64,000 nucleotides of DNA from contig VXAI01000088.1 in assembly GCA_013399305.1 (NCBI GenBank), forward strand, positions 342,822 through 406,821, written 5' to 3'. The notes below the pieces were generated by a model. That model made no database searches. It saw only the letters and a list, made by a program, of their open reading frames with translations, and had not been told where the DNA came from. This stretch comes from Rostratula benghalensis. Its lineage: Eukaryota; Chordata; Aves; Charadriiformes; Rostratulidae. The translations under genes were made by a program, and so were the position numbers. Of this stretch, positions 36,801-48,800 are shown piece by piece; the stretch's first letter is position 1, and each line of letters begins with the position of its first letter.

Positions 36801-39800
36801 ATTAGAAAAGGAAGAAATAATACTGTGAATGTAGGAAGAAGCTTTCTTGTTTGTATTTAAAACCATTTCTTTATAAGTAAGTATTTCTGGCTAAAAAAAA
36901 AAAAAGAAAAGTTGCCTTTACAAGATGTGTGGAGAAATGCTGTGGTTGGCAAATCTTTGTTTTCAGGCAGCTGGGGTTGTAAATGTGTTTTTTGTATACC
37001 TTCCTACTTCCCTGTCACCCCAGTGGTAAAAGCCAAATAGCTTATTTGAGCAGTCTCTGTTGACTAGCTCTTACAAAGGAGCATTTCTCATGTTGACCTT
37101 TCTCTCCTCTGTGTTTAAACTACTGTCCTCCCCTATTTCTCTACCACTTCTGAAATTCACCACTTTCCCTTTCATAAGTCATACTCACTTTCTTTCTGTA
37201 ATCCTCTTGGTTACACACCCTGTACATTTTTGTTCTGGTCCTGGTTTTTACTTGTATTTTCTCTCATACATCAAGGGAGATCTTGATGTTAATGGTGCAG
37301 GCAAATAATGTTTCTAAGACTGAATGCTGACCCAAGCAAGTGTCTGTATTAGTGATGATGGCCAAGGTTCTACTCAACTGATCTTGCAGAATTTCAGCAT
37401 CCTGGATGGTCATATTTGAAACTCTATGTAGGTGTCTTTCCTTTTATCACATTTCAACGTTCAATCAGCTTTCAGTTTGCCAAAGTTATCCATACCATAT
37501 TTGAATTTTTGCTTCCTCCATTAACTCCAGTGTGTGTTTTTTTTCCCCCACAGGATTTAACAACTCTGAACGCATGTGTGACAAAGAGTTCATAATACGC
37601 AGAGCAGCCACAAATCGTGTCCTAAATGTTTTGCGCCACTGGGTGTCCAAACATTCTCAGGTATTCTCCTCTAGCACTATTCTCTTCTCCATCTGTAATA
37701 AGGGTACATCCTCCTTACAAAATATTTTTTGGCAGTTCTGCTGTATAGTGTAGCAAAGGCCAAACAGCCTGGAAAGTCAGTGCTGTAAAGAAAATATGGA
37801 AAATTAGCTTGTAAAAACACAGAGTTAAGCAAGTGAAGAATCCTTCATCTAGCCTTGCAAAGTTCTCCTGAAAATATCCAGTTAAAACTTTATTCCTGGT
37901 AATATTGTGTGACTGCTTTGTTGCAATGGGTGTTGAAATACATAATAAGCAGGTTAATTAATCTTCCAGGTAGTCAGCATTCATGCTATAGGCAGTTTAG
38001 TTCAGTTACTTGGACTGAATAGGTTAAAATAATTGTGCTTGCATATAGATATTTAAATATTTGTCGTGAAGCCCCTATGGAAAGAGGGAGCAGTCCTGCA
38101 CAGCAGGCCCTCTACAACCACAATAAACCTCTTCTGGAAAAGGAATGAGATAACAAAGAAAATAGAGCAGCTAGTAGAATTCCACAGATATCATGTCCTT
38201 TATGCTACCAAATGAGACAAATGTTGGAAGATTTTGGCATACATATAGAAGACTACCAGGAGAATTATTGAAAGAGACAAAGGAGAGGAGAGGAGAGGAG
38301 AGGAGAGGAGAGGAGAGGAGAGGAGAGGAGAGGAGAGGAGAGGAGAGGAGAGGAGAGGAGAGGAGAGGAGAGGAGAGGAGAGGAGAGGAAGAGGGATTGA
38401 GAGAAAGAAGGGTGGAAGGAAGGAAAGAGATATAAATAAATAAATAAATGGAAGGAAGGAAGGAAAGAAAGAGGAACGAAGAAAGGAGGAAAGAGAGAAA
38501 ATACAGGAAGAAAAAAAGAAAATAAAGAAAGGAAAACAGTGAGAGCATGTTGGAAATGAAAGACCTTTGTGCACCTTGGGTAAATAGTACCTCATTGCAA
38601 TTATAGACTGCTTTGTCATTACATTCTAATAATCTAGAACACTTGATCTAAGAAGAGTTTATTGCACAGCTAACTGCAGTAGTGTCAAACTGCCCTATGT
38701 CAAACTCAGTTCCCTTTCTTCCCATGTAATGAGTTTAATTTCATAAAGGTTAAGTTTGCCAGAGAATAAAGTCAGTAAGAAATGCGCAAGTGGGAAAATT
38801 GGTTGTGTTTGAGAAGCTGAACAGCCCAGAAGAGATTAATAAAACCTTTCTTGGTATCATAAGCATGATTAAACATTTTGAGTTATTGGTAACAGCCTAG
38901 GTACGCCAAGTTCTCTTTGACTACCTGTTTAATGAAAATCATTGCATGGCAAAATCATGAGCTATAACAGGAACAGCAGAAGTCTGTTCTTACTGTCGTT
39001 GTGTGTTATGGCAATGTCCCTGCCACTGTTCCTATTAAGTAACTGCTACGGGTTGAGCTGACCCTCTATATTAATTAACAGATGGTTGACTAGTGCGAGT
39101 GTGAAAATGCTAGGAGTCATCAGACTTTTGTCTATATTAAGCAACCCCCTATGACTAGTTACACTGAAGTTTATGTTTCAGAGCTGGCCCCGGATTGTGA
39201 TGATTCTCTGTCATAAACTCAAAGTAACTGTGAAGTGTGCAAGCTCTATCATTGTAGCAATTTACCAAAACTACACTTTCTTTTCTTAAAAATATGTGTT
39301 CTCTGTTTCCATTTCAAAAGTACCCATGATATGCAGAAATACAATGTCCTGAATACTTTTGCATGGTGTTTACAATCAGTATTCCTTTAAAAATATTAAG
39401 AGAACAAAGATAATGAATAAAAATTCAACAAAAGTGCATTTTCAAAGTACCGGAGATTACCTGGGCTCACTAGTCTCTCACTGCCTTCTATATGTCCTGT
39501 GGTAAGGGTGGCAGATTTTAGTTCTCTAGCTCTCTTCATCTAATATTCCAATATAGCAAATATTTTAAAATGTGAGGGCTTTGGAATAAAGAGTAGTGAA
39601 TGCTTCAGCAACAGAGCATGTAATCAGCTTTTTGTGGTGTTTACTTGTGAGACTAAGGAGAGAAAGGACAGAAGACCTCATGAAACCAGAAATGACTGAC
39701 TAGCTCCTGCCAAAAAAATATGGGACAGGACTGCTTTGAGGAAGGCAAGTGAGGAATTACTGTCTGGCCAAAGAGTATGAAATGTTGGCAGTGGAGATGT

Positions 39801-42800
39801 ACAGTCCTGGGAGAGCAGTAGCTCAGAGCCTTGTTTTACAATAACAACACAAACTGCAAGCCAGAAAACCCTTAGCCAGCAGTGCTTGGTGAAAAAATCT
39901 TACTAGATTTCCAAAATGACCAAAGAATGCAAGCATTAAAATTCTATGAGATCAACAGACCATTTGTCCATTTGAGATGTCCTTCACCTTCGGCAGTGGC
40001 CAAGGGCAGGTTTTATTCTCATTAAAATACCACTAAAAATAAAAAGAGTTAATAAAACAGGTTGATGTTCACATCAGCGTTGCTGATTCTGTTTTCTCTC
40101 CACTTGGCTTTGAGTTTGCTTTTGCTGCAAAAACTCCCAGCACGAAATAAGCAATTTCTGTCCTCTGAGGGAGAAGCTTCTACCGTGGTTTGGTAGGTTG
40201 TTCTCTCTATGAAGTGCCTGAGATCCTTGTGGACCTTGTGGATCCTTGCTATCCTGCACCACTATAAAAGGTGATCTACTGTGCTCATTTTTTCCTGCTG
40301 AAATGCCAATTCCCTATTACTAGATGCAAAGAGAAGCAAAGACATTAAATGGATAAACTCTGGGGCTTTCCGTAGGTCTTTTTTTAGGGTGGGAGGTGCT
40401 ACTACAGACGAGCTTGGTGCTGCAGCAGGTGAGTAACCCTGCAGCATAAGTCTGTTCTGGTGCTCTCTGTGACAGTCAATTCTCTACAAGTTACTTGTCT
40501 GCCTAAATTATTGTACTGATTTATTGTGTTCTAGTGCCCAGAGCACTTCAGGTGCAGCGCAGTCACAGATGAGTGGGTGGGCTGTGTTCAGAAATGTGTG
40601 CAATGTAACGGGGCTAATGCACAACTGTCTGTTAAAAGTGCTCTTAGATACATCATCCTGCTTCGTTATTCCCTGCCCTCCATTTCTCCCCCTGGATCCC
40701 TTTGGATTGCTTTAGTGTGCTGCTCTCTAGTGTATAATAACATGGGTCAGGGTAAGTGCATGGACTGCAGGATAGGGAAATTATCCAAACAAATGGTTCA
40801 AAGCCTTGTGTTTCCTCAGTTTTTTTTTTTCTAGTGAATCCTTGGCCAGGCTTTGGAAAGTCTTTTCTCTGCTGGGCTATGGAATGAATTAGCTTCCTTG
40901 CTAAATCTTGCACATATTGCAACTTTGTCAAAAACCACTGTTTTGGATGTTTCAGGGTCGTTTTTTGTTTAAAGCATTCGGTTTTTAAAATTTAGCTGGG
41001 CGTGGACAGCATTTAATACGTAAACTTGTCTGTGGCCAGAAAACAGAATAATTAAAATTAACAATTCACTGACGCTGTTCTTTCATCAAGTGATTTTGTT
41101 ATCTTGAAATCATACTAAATAATGCTTAGGAAAAGGATTCATTATTTTTAAAACTTGGGTTATGCACTGTAGAAGCCTCACTTAAATTCATTGTAAAAAT
41201 ATAGTAATAATGCCAAATCTGCAGCCCTTCCAGGAGGGCAGAACGAACTAATTAATGTCTTGAGGAGCTCCCATGTTACAGATAAAAATCCTGAAGAAAT
41301 CTTGTTCACAGATTGTGACACATACTCTCTGGTTTCACCACACTGAGCAAGAGTGATCAAACTTGTTTTGTTCATCAGGCGAAACCAGCACAGGGTGAAA
41401 GAGAAATCTTGTTTGGATTTTCTGGGGTTTTTTTATTTACATTTTTGTTCTTTTCATTCCCTATCCTTCCTTCTTTTTTTCCCTGCTTTCCTCTGTCTTT
41501 TTCATTCAGCAACCTACAAGCCAACAAAAATTTCTTTTCACCCAAAATAACAGCAGAATGTTCATGTTTACATTTTGTTTTTAAAATGCGATTGAGAGGA
41601 ACAGCGTAGGATTCTCCTGTTGTAAACAATGAAAACACAAATGACGAGGCAGACAGTCATTGTGAAGACAACAGCGTTGATGGGAACAGAAAGGGCTCCA
41701 GAGGATAAACTCCCACTGACTCCTGTAGAGATGGAAAAATAGGAAGGGAAAAGGAGGGCAAGAGGAGGAAGTCTCTGTATGATTTTCCTTATCATGGTGA
41801 GGTCGTGCAGCCTCATTTTCTTTGTTTCACAATACTTTTGTATCTTTTATCTAAACACTTCATGTTACAAAATCGAGGGTGTTTTTTGCTTCTGTGGGAA
41901 GCAGATTGAGATGGACCTTGTCCAAGGATAAAGCTTTTTCATCTGCTGATGTCTGGCTTCTCCAGACTTTCCAGTTTTGAATGACAGCTGGGTGTTTGTT
42001 CCCATTGCTTTCTTTGAAGATCTCAGCTGGAATGAACTGGCAAATCTTAACTCTTCTAGAGTCTAGATGGATGCCAGATAGTGTTGGTGAGTTATGAAGT
42101 TACCACAAGATCTGGGTAGAAGATCAAGGCTTGAATTTTGAGAATATATGTCATTATCTTGTTCCTGATGCCTGTTTTGCTCCAGCTGTGAAATAATCTA
42201 TGCCCTTATATGGGTGAAGCTGTGTTAGATTTTCAACAGAAGGTTTTGCAGATGTGGTTATTGATAGCACTTAAGGATGGTGGTGGATACCTGTATACAG
42301 AGAATTGTCCAAGTGAAGATGATTTAAGTTAGCTAAAAATAATTCTAGTGCAATTATCTTGACATAATATAGTGGCCTATTCCATTTTTTACACTGGAAT
42401 AAAGATGGAAATTCCTTTATGTAAGCCCCACATGGCTCATGTTTAAGGGCATAAAGTAGTGAATATGATGCCTGGCAAAGCTGTAGTAAGTGTATTGTAG
42501 AGAAGTGAACAAATTACACTTAAGGCACACTTATTGTACAAAAGCAAGGTGTGCTGTATTTTAACTACATTTCAAAATAGACCCTAGTCTCCACGGCCTC
42601 TGCCTTGAAACACCAAAGAAATTTCTGGGGTTCTTTCTGAAATAAACAGACATCATGATACCAATTGTGAAGTGTAGAAACTAAGAGGTTGCCCCAGAGA
42701 GAGGCAGAGCAAGGGAACCCCGAGTGAGCCTTCCAGCATGCCATTGGTCTCTTAGTAAAGAAATCCAGTTTCCATGAACTTGTGCCCCTTTGCAGTTATG

Positions 42801-45800
42801 CTTTGAATAGTAATGCACTTAATTGTTGCTACTCTCTGTCCAAATGTCACAGAAGCATAAGGGCTTGCCATACCATGACCCTTCAGGGAATGTGAATCAC
42901 CCCCCAGAATGGTAGCCAAGCTTTGCAGTCAGTCAAACTAATTAGCAGTACTCTACACCCCCTGCTGCTGGGGCCTGACAGGTCCTTTCTTCGTGGAGGT
43001 CTTTCTGCAAAGCTCTTGAACGTACTGCATCCCAGGACTTAGAGGCAGGGATGCCACATTTCTTACCTGTCCTGAGCATTTTAATCTGACAATACATAAT
43101 GTCCAGATTCTTCTTTGAGGGTTTCTTCGTACTGCAGGGTTACGCAGTGCTTGGATAAGGAGAGGTTTGTGTTGTGAGAATTACTCAATCATGCTATTAA
43201 CACAGTTTGTACTTTTAATCTGATTATATTCCATCAGGAGTAACAGGCTAACGCTGATACAGTAGAATCAGGACTGGCACTCTTCCCCAAATGGTGACTG
43301 TTTCTTTGCAGTTGAAGCTACCTGGAAGACAAAGCTGTTGTCCTTTGCTTCCTTCTTGACATAAGCCAGACTTACTTCAAGTTCAGGGATGCATTTTCCT
43401 AATATCCAGTTATAATATCTTTTATCTCTGCCTGCCATGTGTGTAACTGTTTTGTTGCAGGTGAATTCATAACCACATCCCTCAGCACAATTTTATGTGA
43501 TAGCTGAAGAGCGCTTTTATGCTGGAAAATTAAGTATTGCTGTGGAGGGCTGCAGCGCTGGAGTAACTTCATTTAACTCTGATAGAGTTGGATCTGCAGA
43601 GTACAAGATTTAGAGCCACTCCACTGACGACATTGAAATAATTATCTGTTTACACTTTGGCATGAGAGCAGATATATTAAAATTGTAGGGCAAAACACAT
43701 CTATTTTAAAATATTCCAAATTCCTTGTAAACAGTGTTTCAGTAGATCTCTCTCCCCTCCTGGATATCTCCAATGCTGGGCTCCCAGCAGGATTTCATCA
43801 TTAGTTCATCACTTTGAAGTTATCAGTTATAGCCAGCACCAATGCTGGTCTTTCTCAGTGTCTGTGCCCATCGCTTCTTTCCAGCTTGCTGCTGCAGTTG
43901 GGGGTAAAGGACATCGAGTCTCCACTTTATATAGGTACTCAGAGAGACATCCAAAACTCTGACTCTAGCTTTACGTGCAAATTTCGTTCCCTTTCACAGC
44001 TGGCATTTTTAATCCTTCATTAGATTTTTCTTCTCCCTTCACTAAATTAACTCTTCCTTCCTATCCCTCAGAGCATTTTCACTTTCAGAACTTTCCCATT
44101 AGCAGCTAGTGCATGAAAGTCCTACCCAATTTATCTCTTTGCTTGACATTTCTTACTGGGTAGCTCTCCTGTTATTTCACCTTCCATTTCAGAAATGTGA
44201 CCACTTGACCTTCTTGTTCTGTTCCCCACGTTTGTCTTTTCTAATTCTCCCTGTTTCCGTCTAACACATCCCTCTTTGGGTTCTGTTAGTCATTTTTTAT
44301 GGATTTAAAAACTCTCACTGCACAGTTATTCACAAGATGAACAGAAGTGGCTAGGCAAAGATTCCAGGGCATCATGTGTTCTTGCTGGTAGTGGTAATAT
44401 CAGCTACATCTGGTAGTGTCTGTGGAAAGACCCTGGGCTGTGTAAGACAAGGCTGGGAATCTGAGCTGGAAAGCAGTCATCTCCCTTCCTTCCCTGCTTG
44501 AAAAAAGGTTTCCATCCTGGGAGGCAGCTGGATAGAGCCATTCCCCTGGTCCATGATGAGCCCTGCCATCTTGGGTGGGTGGCACGTTCCACCGATGCTG
44601 GCCAGAGCAACTGGAGAACTCTCCATTCTCAGGTCCCCTTAGATATAAAACTATGTAACAGAAAACTGGAATGAGAAAGGGAGAGAAACTAATAAAATGA
44701 GTCCAAATGCATTGAGCAAAGTCTCTCATGAGGAAGTAGTGCTACATTTATCCTGACAACTCATTCACCTCCTCCTCCCCTTCACATGGCAATCACAGGG
44801 TGCCTAAGTCAGCCTGCCAATTGGCTTTTTTGCCTTGTAAGCAGGTGCCTGAGGAGCTGAAAAATTGGCTCCAGTTTCAGAGCTGAACTTAGGTGAGGTT
44901 ATTTTTACATGAAGTATGTAGGGTTGTATTGAAGTTGGATGATGCAACTCTGTCAAAGGGTTCCATAGCATTTTGTTGTGGTTTCTCCCAGAATCACAGA
45001 CTATCGGGGATTGAAAGGGACCTTGAAAGGTCATCTAGTCCAATGTCCCTGCTGCAGCAGGAACACCTAGATCAGGTCACACAGGAACGCATCCAAGCGG
45101 GTTTTGAATATCTCCAGAGAAGGAGACTCCACAACCTCTCCAGGCAGTCTCTTCCAGTGTTCTGCCACCTTCACTGTGAAGTTTTTTTCTCATATTTAAG
45201 TGGATCCTCCTGTGTTCCAGCTTGCACCCATTGCCCCTTGTCCTATCATAGGCCGTCACTGAGAAGAGCCTGGCTCCATCCTCCTGACACTCACCCTTTA
45301 CATACTTATGAATATTCATGAGGTCACCCCTCAGTCTCCTCTTCTCCAAGCTAAAGAGACCCAGCTCCCTCAGCCTTTCCTCATGTGGGAGATGCTCCAC
45401 TCCCTTCATGATCTTTGTGGCTCTGCCCTGAACTCTCTCCAGCAGTTCCCTGTCCCTCTGGAACTGAGGGGCCCAGAACTGGACACGCTATTCCAGATGG
45501 GGTCTCACCAGGGCAGAGCAGAGGGGGAGGAGAACCTCTCTCCACCTACTGACCACCCCTCTTCTCATGCAGCCCAGGATGCCATTGGCCTTCTTGGCCA
45601 CCAGGGCACAGAGCTGGCTCATGGATTCTTCATGCACAATTCCTTCCTCTCTCCCCTCCTGCCCCTTCCTTCCCTCTCTCCGGTGTTTTCTGTAGTCCTC
45701 ATCACTGACCCACTGAAATACAAATTAAATTCTCAGGTTTTATCTCCCATGTATTTGTCTGTGTTATTCAATGTTTGCTCATGTTGTTTAAATGAAGAAT

Positions 45801-48800
45801 GTTTCCTTGCACGTAGGAAGATATAAAGAAGGTGGGGAAGAAAAGCGTTGTGGTTTTAATAAGCCCATGTCATATCTTTAAAATTACATTCTCTGTATAC
45901 ACCACTAACAGAAAATCTACTATTTCTAGTTGTACCTCACCAGCATAGTTTAGTTAGGTTTTATTTTTCTTGCTTTCTACTGCCACTGCTGCAGTCTCTT
46001 TTGTTCTGGCCACTGACTCCTAATCCATCATCCCCTACCTTCTATTTCTTTTCCCCACTCTTTTTTTTTTTTTTTCTTCATTATTTCCATCAGCTGGGAT
46101 AGGTTGCTTCTGAAACACTGCTCATGCTGCAGTACAGCTTTCTGAGCTCCTCCTGGCAAGGGAATGCACTTGCACTTTATAAAGAGAACACTACTGTCTA
46201 ATCCTGTGCATGACAGAGATCAACAGGCTGGTTAGGAGTCTACTTAAAATGTAATCATGCTGACTTTCGTGCTCTATAGTTACAAAGGAGGCTTTTCCTC
46301 TTTTAGTGCAGGTGGGTGACAGCAAAATTAATACACTTCTCTGTTGCTGCAGTCTTCTACTGCTGGAAACTTCATTAAGTGGTGTTGAACATGGTACATG
46401 ACGCTTTTGATTGGTTGGGAACTTCGTATATCCTATTCTAATCCTAGGTGACTCCAGGGCAGACCTCCTACTTAACTCATCAGCTGTCATTTTTTTCTAT
46501 ATCTGCACATTTCATAAGTGGTTTTGTAGCATAAATATTAAATAAATAGGGAAGAAATATCTTTTCTCATTGCTGACAGCAATGGACTGTTTAATTTTTT
46601 CTTGGAAATAGTAGTTAATTTCTCTGCTAAAGGGAAATAAAAATGTGAAAAAGACCCACAATCCTTAGGCTGCTATGGACTCTAAAATGTATGAGAGGTG
46701 TGTGCCCTCTCATGAAGGATAACACTATTCACTACTGTCAAATTGAAATCTGCCTGCTGGAAAATGGAGTGGTTCTTGTCTGACTGGCTGTATTCCTCCT
46801 ATGATGTGAAAATTTAAACTAAAAGTCTCTTTGAACGTTGGGGTGGTCTATAACATGCAACTGTTTAAATGTAAACCAGTGTAGTGAGTTTACTCGGGCT
46901 TCCCAGCCTTCACTGCTCAGATTGGTGGCAGGGTTTTGTCACAAACCCTTGCAACAGCTGGAAGAAATAGTGCAATGTGTTAAAGGATATACAACAGATA
47001 TAAGCGTCACCAGAAAGACGTGATATGTAAGATATCTAGACCTATATACAGCCACATAAAGATCTGTAGGTGCCTATACTATAGTTATAACTCACATATG
47101 TAATATATTAACATATAGTCATATATAATGCCTGTAATACAGCTAGGTGTAATCTGCATGCATTTGTCATTATTTACCTATAAATTCTATTTGGAATTGA
47201 TTGCTAAGTATTTTGGTGTTCATGTAATTCTCATGTTAATCTTCATACATACAGTTAAGTACAAGTGCATGTTTACATGGAACAATTTCCCTATGGTTTT
47301 TTATATATTGCTTATTACACTGGTATCTCAGTACCCCCTAGGTCATAAACTTCAACAGAAAAACAGATCAGCTCTCCAAATTTCTTCTGAATCCCACCTT
47401 TTTTCATTCTTTTTTCTCCTTACATTATAAGAAGCAATCAGCACATTGCTATAAAAAAGAATACCTCCCAGCACAAAAAAAGAGATTTTTGGGCAGTAAG
47501 GCAACAGCTGCTGAAATTGGATGGGCATAGGGCCAGGTCTGTCCTGTGGTCTGTCCTGGAAGCCTTATTTTGTGGCTTCCATTGCCATGGAAACAATCTG
47601 GGACTTGCCACAAACATGGTCTTGTTTGCAAGTAACTCTGGGTTATCAAGAAACATCTGTGATGCACTAAAGGACTGAAGGTTTTGGGTTACTTTTATTA
47701 TCAAAATGCTAACTTTGAGCTCAATAAAAGCTTTTTGGGAGTCTACTCCAGTAGTTTCCCACTTTAAAGTTCACACATTGTTCTATTCTTTAATTTTCTC
47801 CAATATCAAAGATCAACAGAAATGGTTGTTGGGTTTTCCTGTGTCAACTATCAGCCTGCCTTAGAAATAATTAAAATGCTGAAGCTCTTACGTGCAGTGC
47901 CAGAGAGCAGCAATCTGATTTATTGATCTTACTAGATTGAGTACTCCACTACATGGAACAAAACCCAGACCTTTCCAAAAGGGTGAGTATGAGATAACAA
48001 ATACCAGAGAAGGAGGCAGATAAACAGGGAAACTCAAGAAAACAGTGAAAAACTACTTTCCAGCCTCTCTGGGCATTGACCTGAGTATTGCAATTAAACT
48101 GGTTTTCCACTTTTATAGTTATCACAGGAGAAGAGAGGATAAGGCATTTTGTGGGTCTTGGTGATATGCAGTTCTTCCATCAGAAAAGAAAGGTTAAGTG
48201 ATTTGCTCATTTCCACGCAGACTGTAAAGCTCAGTAAAGGAGATAAATTGCAGCCTTTCAGGCTCCCACTTTTGTAGCCTATTCACTACAAAGACTTTCC
48301 AAGCTTTCTAAATATTTTCAAACATAATAGAAAAAAAAGAAAAAAAAAGACGAATCTCACAAAAGTATATCCTTATATTCTTTCAGTTATTTGACCAACA
48401 GTATTGAAACAAAAGGAAGTAAAAATTGTTTTCCTTTGTAGGATTTTGAGCTGAACAATGAACTGAAAATGAATGTGTTAAACTTGCTGGAAGAAGTTTT
48501 GAGAGACCCTGACCTTCTGCCACAAGAAAGGAAAGCTACTGCAAATATACTGAGGTAAATACATTTCTAATAATTTAGTATATTAACTACAGCATGTGAA
48601 ATGGTTGGGGGATCATGTCTCATAGAATTCACAGGGTTTGGTGTTTCTCCAGGGTGTTTAATTTTAAAAGATTACTAAGTGTTTTATTAGCTATAAAACA
48701 GAGTGTGTTTTAAGTGTCATTCATAAAAATACTGGTATTAGAAGACCGTGCTGCAGTACAGCTGGCAGCTGTGGGCTCAGTGTTGATGCAGAAGGGAAAA

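Larger units (their letters stand above)
20047..37553 (+). other. RASGRF2: Large intron (17.5 kb)
   Basis: This is the longest intron in the window. It contains two antisense CR1s (25466-26388 and 34275-34832), a 13-bp tandem duplication (22331-22356), poly-T at about 30567-30585 and A-runs (28782-28792, 36894-36905). The stretches 20050-25460, 26400-30560 and 30590-34270 show only AT-rich sequence with chance short frames. A GC-richer patch at 26720-26940 is unassigned. No antisense gene or RNA gene was found. Confidence 0.8.
37661..48441 (+). other. RASGRF2: Large intron (10.8 kb)
   Basis: It contains the AGGAG/homopurine tract (38279-38545) only 0.6 kb after the donor, one antisense CR1 (44990-45628), and T-runs near 40819-40830 and 46061-46074. 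No other element was recognised in 38550-44980 or 45640-48430. A frame pair on the minus strand at 40074-40447 is probably chance. Confidence 0.8.

Noticed and set aside
38281..38385. Regular repeat that could be read as a CRISPR-like array
   Set aside because: Units are contiguous with no spacers, and this is a eukaryotic intron.
38171..38619. Long open frames of 80 to 139 codons on both strands over the AGGAG array
   Set aside because: They result from a pentamer repeat lacking stops. The predicted proteins are pure low complexity.
40074..40447. Two abutting minus-strand frames of 62 and 61 codons
   Set aside because: A possible antisense transcript was considered, but neither product resembles a known protein and no splice or polyadenylation logic is visible.
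45308..45826. 172-codon plus-strand frame
   Set aside because: It is the antisense of a CR1 whose true coding strand is minus. The minus strand gives the recognisable [14 protein letters not shown] block.
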